Shown here piece after piece: positions 25,220 through 33,771 of a stretch of 41,498 nucleotides of DNA (positions are counted from its first letter, which is position 1; the number at the start of each line of letters is the position of its first letter). Source of the DNA: an uncultured Lachnospiraceae bacterium. Lineage in GTDB: Bacteria; Bacillota; Clostridia; Lachnospirales; Lachnospiraceae. The stretch lies in assembly GCA_910578715.1 (NCBI GenBank), contig CAJTRL010000031.1, forward strand, positions 1-41,498. Direction: 5' to 3'. Below the pieces are notes generated by a model. The model searched no databases. It saw nothing but the letters and a program-made list of their open reading frames with translations, and had not been told where the DNA came from. Position numbers and translations under genes: made by a program.

Positions 25220-26410
25220 CTAATTCGTATAATTATCAAAATATCCCTGAATCAGAATGACGGGAGTTCCCTTGTCACCGGAGCCGCTCGTCAAATCGCA
25301 CAGAGAACCGATTAAATCCGTCAGTCTTCTGGGCGTTGTTCCCTGAGAAGCCATATCGCCCACCAGATTGTCTTTTTTCTCTCTGATGCGGTTGGAAATC
25401 GCCTCTTTCAGCGCTTCACCGGACAAATCCTTAAAGTCATTGTCGGCAAGGTATTTCAGTTTCACTTCATTGGGTGTTCCTTCCAGTCCGGGCGTACTTG
25501 CCGGAGATACACAGGGGTCTGCGAGTTCCCAAATTTTTCCGACAGGGTCTTTGAATGCGCCGTCTCCGTATACCATGACTTCCACATGTTTTCCGGTTTT
25601 GTTCAGGATTTCTTTCTGGATATCCATAACAAGGCCGGTACATTCTCTAGGGAAAAGTTTAATCATGTCTTCCGTCGATTTATTGGAGCCGAGCAGACCG
25701 TATTTTTCATTGCATCCGCTTCCGTTTACGGGACTCGTAAGAATATCGTCCATTCCCATAACTTTTTCTGCGCCTGCCGCCTTTAACAGTCTCTTTGTGC
25801 GTGCTCTCGTGTGGATATCGCAGTTTAAAACGTTCTTTGCATAGGGAAGAATGCTTCTGCAGTCGTTGGCAAAAATGATTTCCACTTCTGCGCCCGCTTC
25901 TTTTATCAGATTTCCATAATAATCGACATAATCAACGCCCGTGAAAGGATGTTTGTTTTCGCCGAAAAGTTCACGATATTTCTCAAGCGTCAGCACATCG
26001 CTGTAAGGGTTGATTTCGGCTTCATCCAGTTTGTCAAGGGAAACCAGTTCATTTCCTACTTCGTCGCTCGGATAGCTGAGCATCAGAACGACTTTCTTTG
26101 CGCCCATCGCAATGCCGCGCAGACAGATTGCAAAGCGGTTTCTCGATAAAATCGGGAAAATAACGCCGATTGTTTCTCCTCCGAGTTTGGTTCTGACATC
26201 TTCCGCAATCGCTTCCACCGACGCGTAGTTGCCCTGTGCTCTTGCCACGATGGATTCCGTCACTGCGATAACATCTCTGTCGCGCAGAGAAAATCCCTCG
26301 CTTTCTGCCGCCTCCAATACGCTTTCTGTAACAATTTTTACCAGGTCATCGCCTTCCCGGATGATGGGGCAGCGGATGCCCCTGGATATGGTTCCTACTT
26401 TTCTTTCCAT
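25220..26410 (-). CDS. CofE-like protein (F420-0:gamma-glutamyl ligase family)
   Basis: 396 residues. The N-terminal 60 residues fit the F420-0:L-glutamate ligase family, which joins glutamate to a phospholactyl-deazaflavin: an RG.R.PIIREGDDLVKIV opening and DVIAVTESIVARAQGNY. GDGAFKDPVGKIWELADP resembles the family's central metal and nucleotide region. It is longer than archaeal CofE (about 250 residues). No other F420 gene is in the window, and most Clostridia lack F420, so the real substrate may differ. Its start lies 2 bases after the stop of a receiver-only regulator in a kinase operon, with GGGAG as the ribosome binding site. Confidence 0.75.
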   Translation of the reverse strand: MERKVGTISRGIRCPIIREGDDLVKIVTESVLEAAESEGFSLRDRDVIAVTESIVARAQGNYASVEAIAEDVRTKLGGETIGVIFPILSRNRFAICLRGIAMGAKKVVLMLSYPSDEVGNELVSLDKLDEAEINPYSDVLTLEKYRELFGENKHPFTGVDYVDYYGNLIKEAGAEVEIIFANDCRSILPYAKNVLNCDIHTRARTKRLLKAAGAEKVMGMDDILTSPVNGSGCNEKYGLLGSNKSTEDMIKLFPRECTGLVMDIQKEILNKTGKHVEVMVYGDGAFKDPVGKIWELADPCVSPASTPGLEGTPNEVKLKYLADNDFKDLSGEALKEAISNRIREKKDNLVGDMASQGTTPRRLTDLIGSLCDLTSGSGDKGTPVILIQGYFDNYTN

Positions 26411-26412
26411 TG

Positions 26413-26841
26413 TTATGTAATTTCTCCCTTCTCTTCTCTTATATCTACAAAGTGTCCTTCTGTTTCTTTTTTGTTCAGGACACGTTCGATTCTTTCGTGC
26501 AAATCCTGTGCATTAAATGGCTTCAGGACATAGTCGTTAATTCCGAGCTTGGAGCTTTCCAGAATAATCTGTTTATCCCGCTGTGATGTCAGCATAATCA
26601 CAGGAATTTTCTGGCACTTTTCCATTTCGCGAATCTCCCGCAATGTTTCGACACCATCTTTTAATGCCATCTGGACATCCAGCAAAATTAAATCAGGAGG
26701 AGTTTTCTGTTGCAGATATTGTAAGGCGCGCACTCCTGAATTTATCGGAATTACATCATATTTTCCTTTCAATTCCTGTTCAATGGTAGCCAGACTGATG
26801 CTGTTATCGTCAACAGCCAGTATTTTAAATCTTCTTTCCAT
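26413..26841 (-). CDS. Single-domain response regulator (CheY-like receiver)
   Basis: 142 residues with one receiver domain: D11-D12, the phosphoacceptor D55 (LILLDVQM), the Thr switch in VIMLTSQRD and the conserved lysine in YVLKPF near 107. A short charged C-terminal tail follows, with no output domain. It starts 6 bases after the hybrid kinase stop and ends 2 bases before the CofE-like gene, so all three are co-transcribed and probably coupled. It probably takes phosphate from the kinase's HPt domain and acts by protein contact. Confidence 0.9.
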   Translation of the reverse strand: MERRFKILAVDDNSISLATIEQELKGKYDVIPINSGVRALQYLQQKTPPDLILLDVQMALKDGVETLREIREMEKCQKIPVIMLTSQRDKQIILESSKLGINDYVLKPFNAQDLHERIERVLNKKETEGHFVDIREEKGEIT

Positions 26842-26847
26842 TTATAT

Positions 26848-29718
26848 TCATTCCTCCTTTTGAATTTCTTCAATCAGTTGTCTCAGCGCCTGTTCTGCCT
26901 TATCGTCTTCATATAGTTTAAGAAGTTCTTTCACTTTCTCAAGCTGTGTTTCCAGGTCGGCATCCAGCTGATATTCCAGAAGATGTTCGATTGTGCCGGC
27001 ACATTCTTTAGACTGAAAATTTTCCAGATTGTCTAAAGCAGTTTTCACTTCCTGTAATAAATCTGCCTTTTCGATTTTAAGTTCTTTTGTTTTATTGTTA
27101 TTTTTCTCTTTCCGGTCTTTTTCAAGAAAATGACCGATATGTTCTAACTGTTCCTCATATTCTGTCAAAAGTTTGGCTGCGTGGCTGTCAACAAATATAA
27201 TATCTCCTCTGTCTACTGCCTTTTCCTGCTCTCTTGCCCGGTTTGAAATGCGCATTGCGCCTACATTGGCGGAAGCGCTTTTTAAACCATGTACTTCGAT
27301 GCGATAGCCTTTGTAATCCTGTTCTTCCCAAAGTTCGCGTAAAATGTTCAGTTTGCGCTTTCCATCCAGACAGTACAGATTTAATAATTCCTTGTATTCT
27401 TCCACACTGCCTGAATAATGTTCAACCACTTCGTCTGTGTCAATTCCTTCAATAAATATATTCTGAAATTCCAGAAACTTATCGTTGTTTGCCTGAAAAT
27501 GATTCATCCAGGATTCCCCGGCCGTGCGGTTTTCCTTCGGAATCCATTTTTGGAGTACCATATGTAAAGCTCTTCTGTCAAGAGGTTTTGTAATAAAATC
27601 CTGAAATCCGTTGGAAAGGAAGTTTTCCCGGACGCCGTCCATCGCATTTGCGGTCAGAGCGATTATAATCGGGAGTGTGCCTTTTTCCCCGCAGTCGTTT
27701 CGGATATTCTGTACCGTTTCGATACCGTCCATTTCCGGCATCATGTGGTCCATAAATATAATGTCGAACTGTGTATCATGGACAAGTCTTATAGCTTCCA
27801 TTCCGCTTTCCGCTTCCGTTATTTCCAGTCCGTAAGACTGTAGGAAAGACCTTGCAACCTTCCGGTTAATCAGGTTATCATCCACCACGAGCACTTTACA
27901 GTTTTTTACCGTAAAAGGCTCTAACGGCTCTTCTTTTTTGATTTTTCCTTCGGGCACTTCGGATAAAGGTCTGCTATTCGTAATCTTTTGTGGAATTTCC
28001 ACGATAAACGTAGAACCTTCCCCGTAGACACTTTCTACCTGAATACTGCCTTCCATCAGTTCAACCAGATGTTTCGTAATGGAAAGTCCGAGTCCTGTTC
28101 CTTCTACACTGCGGTTTCTTTTGGAATCAAGCTGTCTGAAATTTTCAAATATTCCTTCAATATCTTCTTCGCGAATACCGCATCCGGTGTCTTCAATACG
28201 GAAAATTAACCGTTCCATATTTTCCGTATCGCCCTGTATTCCTGTAACGGAAATTTTTACATACCCCTGTTTGGTAAATTTCAGGGCATTGTTCAGAATA
28301 TTGATGAGTATCTGTTTGATTCTGCCTTCATCGCCGAGATAACAGCACGGAATTGTCATATCGTATTCGCTCTTTAACATAAGACCGCGCTGCGAAGCGA
28401 CAATATCCATCATATTCAGAACTTCATTGACCAGCGTTTTAATATGATATTCTGCCGGCACGAGTTCCATTTTTCCCGCTTCTACTTTGGATAAATCAAG
28501 AATATCGTTTATCAGGGCCAGAAGGTTGCGGGAAGAAGATTTGATATCACAGGCGTAACCGTATACTTTTCGTCCCTTGCTTTCTTCCATAATAATATCG
28601 CTCAACCCGACGATAGCGTTCATCGGAGTGCGGATTTCATGGGACATATTGGCAAGAAATGCACTTTTGGCAATATTGGCCTGTTCGGCCTGTTCCCGTA
28701 CCCGTTTGATTTCTTCTATGTAATTTCTAGTTTCCGTCACATCCAGAATGAGGATGACATAGCCCTTGTTTTCCCCGTATTTATCCGGTATCTGTCTTAC
28801 ATGCCCCTGGTAAAACGAATCGTTTAAGCTAAATTCCTTTTTTACATTCTCACCTAACATATCCTGGGGAAAACCATCCAGTTCCCCGATATGTTTTCCG
28901 ACTGTCTGGATATTCAGTCCTGAAAAAATTTCTGCAGCGGCGGGATTATAGCTGATAATCCGTTTATGTTTGTCGATTGCGATAACTCCGTCGCTCATGC
29001 TGTCAAGCAAAATACCGGAAGCCAGATTGCTGAAATCGTAAACTTTTCTGCTCCAGATTAAAATGACCACACTGGAAAGGATAAGACCCAGTACAAGAGG
29101 CGTAGGGTCATATCCGTGCGTCAGTTTCAATACATAAGAACATAATACTACTACGGGTAGAAAAGAAAGAATTAATATCAGTTTATATTTTCTGTCCGCA
29201 GCGTAATCCGGTTTCTTGATACAGACGCGAATCAGGGCATACAAGGTAAACGCATAGGGGATAATTGTGCCGCACAGCATAAAAAGCCAGTAGCCAGGGC
29301 CGTATTCCAAAACCAGATATCCATGTCCGGCCGTGGTCTGCTGCCAGTCTATCCGACGATAATAAAAAGAATGTGAATCACAGGTAAAAACCAGACCCAT
29401 AATAATGACGTCCATTATTTTCAGGAATCTTAATATCTTTACCGGTGCTTTTTCAAAACAGTAGCTGAACATAAAATAGCAGTAACTGATAGGTATTGTC
29501 AAAGAACCCAGATATTGCATTTTTACGGCTACTATGGCAGCGTCTGCCGCAGGAGCCGTAAGTTCCAGCAAATATCCGACGTTCTGTATCAGAGAACCCA
29601 TCAGAAAATACTGCATCAGTTTCTGTTCTCTGGAACCGTCTCCCTTTATCAGAAGGAATAAAGCGATTACGATTACACTGATACTCAGAATACCAAGTCC
29701 GAAAAATGCGATACTCAT
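26848..29718 (-). CDS. Hybrid sensor histidine kinase: 7TM-PAS-HisKA-HATPase-REC-HPt
   Basis: 956 residues. An N-terminal seven-TM sensor (1-225, the 7TM histidine kinase N-terminal type) is followed by a PAS domain (230-330, GVIAIDKHKRIISYNPAAAEIF). HisKA has H360 (FLANMSHEIRTP) and the ATPase has N476 and DTGCG (510-514) plus GTGLGLS. The receiver has D657 and K711. An HPt domain has H810 in VHGLKSASANVGA, and a Lys/Glu-rich coiled tail of about 85 residues follows. It is a complete His-Asp-His relay in one protein, able to pass phosphate to the receiver encoded next. A TAGACA-17-TATTAT promoter precedes it. Confidence 0.95.
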   Translation of the reverse strand: MSIAFFGLGILSISVIVIALFLLIKGDGSREQKLMQYFLMGSLIQNVGYLLELTAPAADAAIVAVKMQYLGSLTIPISYCYFMFSYCFEKAPVKILRFLKIMDVIIMGLVFTCDSHSFYYRRIDWQQTTAGHGYLVLEYGPGYWLFMLCGTIIPYAFTLYALIRVCIKKPDYAADRKYKLILILSFLPVVVLCSYVLKLTHGYDPTPLVLGLILSSVVILIWSRKVYDFSNLASGILLDSMSDGVIAIDKHKRIISYNPAAAEIFSGLNIQTVGKHIGELDGFPQDMLGENVKKEFSLNDSFYQGHVRQIPDKYGENKGYVILILDVTETRNYIEEIKRVREQAEQANIAKSAFLANMSHEIRTPMNAIVGLSDIIMEESKGRKVYGYACDIKSSSRNLLALINDILDLSKVEAGKMELVPAEYHIKTLVNEVLNMMDIVASQRGLMLKSEYDMTIPCCYLGDEGRIKQILINILNNALKFTKQGYVKISVTGIQGDTENMERLIFRIEDTGCGIREEDIEGIFENFRQLDSKRNRSVEGTGLGLSITKHLVELMEGSIQVESVYGEGSTFIVEIPQKITNSRPLSEVPEGKIKKEEPLEPFTVKNCKVLVVDDNLINRKVARSFLQSYGLEITEAESGMEAIRLVHDTQFDIIFMDHMMPEMDGIETVQNIRNDCGEKGTLPIIIALTANAMDGVRENFLSNGFQDFITKPLDRRALHMVLQKWIPKENRTAGESWMNHFQANNDKFLEFQNIFIEGIDTDEVVEHYSGSVEEYKELLNLYCLDGKRKLNILRELWEEQDYKGYRIEVHGLKSASANVGAMRISNRAREQEKAVDRGDIIFVDSHAAKLLTEYEEQLEHIGHFLEKDRKEKNNNKTKELKIEKADLLQEVKTALDNLENFQSKECAGTIEHLLEYQLDADLETQLEKVKELLKLYEDDKAEQALRQLIEEIQKEE

Positions 29719-29764
29719 AATTTTGTATCACCACACTAAAAATTTATCATGAAAACCCATATTC

Positions 29765-29793
29765 ATAATATCAGTAAATGTGTTATCTGTCTA
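29765..29793 (-). promoter_or_regulatory. Promoter of the kinase-receiver-CofE operon
   Basis: On the minus strand TAGACA (29793-29788), a 17-base spacer and TATTAT (29770-29765): each box matches consensus at 5 of 6 positions. It lies in the 82-base gap after the DUF4173 gene and gives a short leader. Confidence 0.6.
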
Positions 29794-29800
29794 TAAAAAG

Positions 29801-31393
29801 TTAATCGAAAAACTTTCCTTTGTTTTTTGCATAATACAGTGAAAAGTTAAAGTTCCGCACACCCATTTTGTCGGTGTCCAAACGAAGATGCCGGCAATAG
29901 TTTTCCATCCAGTAAACAGATTCCGTTTCGCCCGGATGATAGTAAGGATTTCTATTTTCATCCAGCAGAATCGGCGCCGCGTCGGCTGAAAGGGTTGAAA
30001 GATAATATTCGCTCCTGGAATTGGCGCTGTATTCATCCAGATTATCATAGCCGGCGGCGGATGCTTCCAGATTATATTGTGCTATATTATAGCGGGCTAT
30101 CCAGTAGTCCGGGTGGGCGAAGGAAAGACCGATGTAAAATACGGTAACGACCGCCACACTGTAAAAGAACAGCGGAAAACGCTGAAGGTAAATATAAATG
30201 GTTACGCCCGTCATCAGAAGGAATATAACCGCAAGCGACCAGAGTACAAAAATTCGTAAAAAAGTAAGATGATAGGTTGCTATATACATGAACATCCGGA
30301 GCGCGCTCGATAAAATCATAATAAAAGTGCATCCGCTGATAACGGTAAGAATCACTTTCAGAATCAGATTTTCCTTAAAAAAATGCAGGCATACGAGCAC
30401 AAGAATCAGGTTAATCAGGCAGACCGTGAGAAGCTGGAAAAATCCCTGTCTTGCGTAAGCGGCGTAAGTATATCCGTCCGGAAGTTTCATGTTGCCGATA
30501 AAAAGATAAAAAATCTGGATGAAGCTGAACAGCAGATAAAGGACGGAAAGCATTCCGGTAATGGTAATCGCAATGACAGGTTCTCCTTTTCTGCTTTCCG
30601 AAATTTCTTCCGGTATCGTCTTTTTGCAAAGAGCCGTAAGAAGCGCATAGGAAACAAAAAATACCGCCGCAATCAGAAAAAAGATTCTGAAAAATTCCGT
30701 AAAGGAAAAGTCAAAATAAAGAATATTTTCTATTATATTACGGAAAACGACGTCAGCGCTTCCAAGAAGGAGTGTCATCACGATAAGAAGCGGTATGGAA
30801 CAGGAAATACCGATAATAATATATAAAATATTATCTTTTTTGTCCTTTTTCTGCTGTTTTTTGGCATCATAAAAAGAAGCAAGGTCCGTTAAGGGAGAAA
30901 AAAGGCAGACAGTCGTTTTTCCTATTGTACGCAGAATGGCTCCGAGATACTTTGGAAGATTCCATTCGGCATCATAATAAATCGTATGAAGTATCAGAAT
31001 AAAACTCAACAGAAAAATGCCGAGTTTATTCATCCACAAAAGCTGCGGTGAACTCGTACAGCAGTTGGAAATACCGAGCAGTAAAATGCTAACGATGTAA
31101 AAAAGACTGTCTTTTTTGTATGGAACCCCTAACTTTTTCATAGATAAGAAGAAATAGCAAAGGGTTCCGGCGACGAAAAAAGGGTAAGTGATGCCGGAAG
31201 CGTTCCGATATAGACAGAATGCGTAAAAAAGGGCGTAAACGGCGGTAAAAGGGGCAAAAAAGGAAAACTGTTTTTTCATTAATTTTGTCAATATTGTTTC
31301 CTCTTTTACTTCTTCTTTTTTTGCCTCTTCCGGACGGAAATACTGGTTTACGGCATAGGCGTTTGACGGGTTGTTCTGATAATATTCACTCAT
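29801..31393 (-). CDS. DUF4173-type polytopic membrane protein
   Basis: 530 residues with about 11-13 TM segments, a charged N-terminal 40 residues, and the C-terminal family blocks TYAAYARQGFFQLL and FAHPDYWIARYNIAQYN, then a soluble tail. The family is widespread in Bacillota and uncharacterised. The first in-frame ATG (31399) is only 2 bases after GGAG; the second (31393) has 8-base spacing, so I prefer it. It lies 40 bases after an XRE regulator and downstream of a DUF2975 gene on the same strand, so the three probably form one unit. Confidence 0.8.
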   Translation of the reverse strand: MSEYYQNNPSNAYAVNQYFRPEEAKKEEVKEETILTKLMKKQFSFFAPFTAVYALFYAFCLYRNASGITYPFFVAGTLCYFFLSMKKLGVPYKKDSLFYIVSILLLGISNCCTSSPQLLWMNKLGIFLLSFILILHTIYYDAEWNLPKYLGAILRTIGKTTVCLFSPLTDLASFYDAKKQQKKDKKDNILYIIIGISCSIPLLIVMTLLLGSADVVFRNIIENILYFDFSFTEFFRIFFLIAAVFFVSYALLTALCKKTIPEEISESRKGEPVIAITITGMLSVLYLLFSFIQIFYLFIGNMKLPDGYTYAAYARQGFFQLLTVCLINLILVLVCLHFFKENLILKVILTVISGCTFIMILSSALRMFMYIATYHLTFLRIFVLWSLAVIFLLMTGVTIYIYLQRFPLFFYSVAVVTVFYIGLSFAHPDYWIARYNIAQYNLEASAAGYDNLDEYSANSRSEYYLSTLSADAAPILLDENRNPYYHPGETESVYWMENYCRHLRLDTDKMGVRNFNFSLYYAKNKGKFFD

Positions 31394-31433
31394 TTTCATA
31401 TCTCCTTTCTAAAGGGCATTTGCCCGATAAATC

Positions 31434-31655
31434 TTAATTTTCTGTTTCTTCTTCCTCTATATATTGCAGAATGTCTCCCGGCTGGCAGTCCAGTGCTTTA
31501 CAGATAGCTTCCAGCGTCGAAAAGCGAATCGCTTTTGCCTTGTTATTTTTCAGGATAGAGAGATTGGCGAGCGTAATATCCACTTCGTTTGCCAGTTCTG
31601 TCAGGCTCTTTTTGCGCATTGCCATCATCACATCCAGATTGATGTTGATTGCCAT
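31434..31655 (-). CDS. Small XRE-type helix-turn-helix regulator (YozG-like)
   Basis: 73 residues, nearly all one HTH_26/XRE domain: MRKKSLTELANEVDITLANL, ILKNNKAKAIRFSTLEAICK, then ALDCQPGDILQYIEEEE. An upstream GTG (31691) would add 12 residues but has no ribosome binding site. The ATG at 31655 lies 12 bases after GAAGGAG and gives the family's usual start MAININLDVM. It follows the DUF2975 gene by 37 bases, a pairing seen in many Bacillota, so it probably controls that membrane protein's operon. Confidence 0.88.
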   Translation of the reverse strand: MAININLDVMMAMRKKSLTELANEVDITLANLSILKNNKAKAIRFSTLEAICKALDCQPGDILQYIEEEETEN

Positions 31656-31692
31656 TTTATGTCCACGCTCCTTCCCTAGTGTATTGAGCACA

Positions 31693-32139
31693 CTAGATTG
31701 TCAAATCGTTGTCGAGTTTATAGGTAATCGCCTTGTCAAATACGCGCGCCAGCACTTTGCTGAACAGTCCGGCGATGACGAATACCAGAATGACAATAAA
31801 AATGGCCGGCGTGATGTAGATAAAAAGACGGCAGGTTGTAATCAGCGCGATGCAGAAACTGTAAATGCTCATTTTGTCCAGACTTTTCACATTTTCTTTG
31901 ATAAAGCAGTCGTCTTTGATGACCGAAAGAAACATTTTGCGCAGTTCGTGAAGAATCAGAACCGCAAAAATGCCGGATAAAAAGAGTACAACCAGCAGAG
32001 AGTAAAAATTATCTCTGAAATAGGAATTGTATTTTCCATAAAACTTGATGGAAAACGGCAGCGTAAGGGTCACGAAAATGCCTGCAAAGTACATGAAGTC
32101 CAGTAAATATTTGGTAAACAGCGTCAGTTTGTCTTTCAT
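31693..32139 (-). CDS. DUF2975 family membrane protein
   Basis: 148 residues with four TM segments (about 12-32, 46-66, 92-112, 118-138) and the family stretch DDCFIKENVKSLDKMSIYSFC in the cytoplasmic loop. The function is unknown; DUF2975 genes are regularly followed by a small XRE regulator, as here. GGAGGATTCTT precedes the ATG. It is the first gene of the unit driven by the strong promoter at 32226-32254. Confidence 0.85.
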   Translation of the reverse strand: MKDKLTLFTKYLLDFMYFAGIFVTLTLPFSIKFYGKYNSYFRDNFYSLLVVLFLSGIFAVLILHELRKMFLSVIKDDCFIKENVKSLDKMSIYSFCIALITTCRLFIYITPAIFIVILVFVIAGLFSKVLARVFDKAITYKLDNDLTI

Positions 32140-32225
32140 AAGAATCCTCCGTTTTCATTCAGCCCGTATATAGAATGCGGACATAATTCATAATACAATA
32201 CATTTATTATTCCCTTCTTTTTCAT

Positions 32226-32254
32226 AATATAGCACGGCATATAATGAATGTCAA
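32226..32254 (-). promoter_or_regulatory. Strong sigma-A promoter for DUF2975-XRE-DUF4173
   Basis: On the minus strand TTGACA (32254-32249), a 17-base spacer and TATATT (32231-32226). It is the best promoter match in the window and lies about 87 bases before the DUF2975 start. The rest of the 269-base divergent gap is very AT-rich. Confidence 0.8.
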
Positions 32255-32377
32255 CAAATATTTATTGAAAAACAATAAAAAATTATTATGCTTCGATAAT
32301 ATGAAAAAAAGTAATGCGAAATGAAAAAAATTCGGATATATGATAAACTTTTTATGGGATTTCTGCGTTATTTAAGT

Positions 32378-32391
32378 GTAAGACGTTTTAC
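32378..32391 (+). promoter_or_regulatory. Palindrome before the sigma-factor gene
   Basis: GTAAGACGTTTTAC is an inverted repeat with one mismatched pair, 17 bases before the GTG start and just before the AAGGGA ribosome binding site. It could be an operator or a small hairpin. No clear promoter is visible upstream. Confidence 0.3.
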
Positions 32392-32408
32392 GAAGGGAAA
32401 AGAGACAG

Positions 32409-32927
32409 GTGACGGATAAAGAACTGATTCGTAAAGTTCATAACGGGGAAAAGGAAGGGCTGGAAATCATTATTCGGAAATATTATGACGAAGTATATCG
32501 TTTCTGTCTCTATCTGACGGGACAGGAAACGGATTCTTATGATATTGCGCAGGATGTTTTTCTGAAATTTATCAGACATGTGGATTCCTACCGCTATCAG
32601 AATCTGAAAGGGTATCTGCTCATGATTGCCCGTAATTCCTGTTATGATTATTTCCGGCAGAAGAAGGAAACGGTCGGTATCGATGAAATGGAAGAGACAG
32701 GAAGAGAAGATACGGAAATCAAACGGGTGGAAGACGAGCTGCTGCTCAGAGAGGCGCTTATTGGTATTTCACCGAAACAGCGGGAAGTAATCTTACTTCG
32801 GATTCAGGGAGGGTTCCGGTATTCGGAAATCGCAAAGATGCTCGAATGCAGTTTATCAACGGTGAAATCCCGTTATTTTCAAGGGATTCAGAAATTAAAC
32901 AAGTTGATGAAAGGGACAGTGAATTAA
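32409..32927 (+). CDS. ECF-type RNA polymerase sigma factor
   Basis: 172 residues. Sigma region 2 is at about 10-75 (YYDEVYRFCLYLTGQETDSY, IAQDVFLKFI, LKGYLLMIARNSCYDYFRQ) and region 4 at about 112-165 (ISPKQREVILLRIQGGFRYS, EIAKMLECSLSTVKSRYFQG). There is no region 3, which places it in the ECF group. Start codon GTG, 8 bases after AAGGGA. It heads an operon with a membrane protein, ABC ATPase and permease, suggesting that it controls this transporter in response to an envelope signal or toxic compound. Confidence 0.92.
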   Translation: MTDKELIRKVHNGEKEGLEIIIRKYYDEVYRFCLYLTGQETDSYDIAQDVFLKFIRHVDSYRYQNLKGYLLMIARNSCYDYFRQKKETVGIDEMEETGREDTEIKRVEDELLLREALIGISPKQREVILLRIQGGFRYSEIAKMLECSLSTVKSRYFQGIQKLNKLMKGTVN

Positions 32928-32985
32928 AAGTTAGTGTAAACGTATTAGAGGAAAAATGAGCTAAAAGAAAGGGCATGGACATCTT

Positions 32986-33771
32986 ATGAGGATGACAGAA
33001 AAGGATATTCGGGAACAATTCCGCATAACGGACAGGATGATAACCGTCGATGAGAAAAGAAAAGAAGAAACATGGTCTCTTTTGCGGAAAGAAATATATA
33101 AAAAGAAAACCGGCATCGTGTACAGCAGAAAAAAGATGCTGATACAGCAGCTGCGCTATATGAATAAATCCATGCTGGGAGTCCACATGGCATTTTGTAT
33201 CCTGTCGGTATTATTTATGAGCATTCTGCGCGGATATAACCTGATGTCCGGAATGGAAGAAAAGGATATTCTTTGGTTGTCCATCATCGTTTCGGGTATT
33301 CTGGGCGTCGTTTCCAATCTGGGCGTCGGCCACGTTTTCTATTCAGGCATTGCGGAACTGAGCGAGAGCTGTTATTTTAATGTCCGGCAGATGGTGGCGT
33401 TTCAGCTGTTTTTATCCGGCATTATCAGCCTTGCCGTTCTGACGGTTGATATTCTTTTTATTGGAACATGGTGTAAAATACATCTGCTCAGAGTCGGTCT
33501 GTATGTTTTCGTACCATACTTGTTGACGGAATGCTGCTGCCTGACGGCAGTTTTAACGGAGACCGGAAGAAAAAATTCTTATCTGCTTGCGGCGGCGGGC
33601 GTATTCGGCATTCTGTGCAGCGGCCTTCTGTTTATCATTCCGGATTTATATGAAATGACGGCGCTTACCGTCTGGGGAATTGCTTTTATCATCGGCCTGG
33701 TATTGTCTGTTATACAGATTAGGATGTTATTCCGTGGAATCGAGAAAGGGGAAATATTATGCACGAATTAG
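32986..33771 (+). CDS. Six-TM membrane protein, candidate sigma partner
   Basis: 261 residues. A charged cytoplasmic N-terminus (1-58, REQFRITDRMITVDEKRKEE) leads into six TM segments (about 63-82, 92-112, 133-155, 165-182, 192-212, 222-242). I do not recognise a named family. Its place between an ECF sigma gene (58 bases) and an ABC ATPase gene (overlap 13 bases) fits either an anti-sigma factor, with the N-terminus holding the sigma, or an extra transporter subunit. AAAGGG lies 12 bases upstream of the ATG. Confidence 0.7.
   Translation: MRMTEKDIREQFRITDRMITVDEKRKEETWSLLRKEIYKKKTGIVYSRKKMLIQQLRYMNKSMLGVHMAFCILSVLFMSILRGYNLMSGMEEKDILWLSIIVSGILGVVSNLGVGHVFYSGIAELSESCYFNVRQMVAFQLFLSGIISLAVLTVDILFIGTWCKIHLLRVGLYVFVPYLLTECCCLTAVLTETGRKNSYLLAAAGVFGILCSGLLFIIPDLYEMTALTVWGIAFIIGLVLSVIQIRMLFRGIEKGEILCTN

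Noticed and set aside
25220..26410. Evidence for coenzyme F420 synthesis
   Set aside because: One CofE-like gene is not enough; no cofC, cofD or fbiC homologue is in the window, and the protein differs in length.
30383..30826. Open frame antisense to the DUF4173 gene
   Set aside because: A Lys/Arg-rich shadow of hydrophobic codons on the other strand; no start signal.
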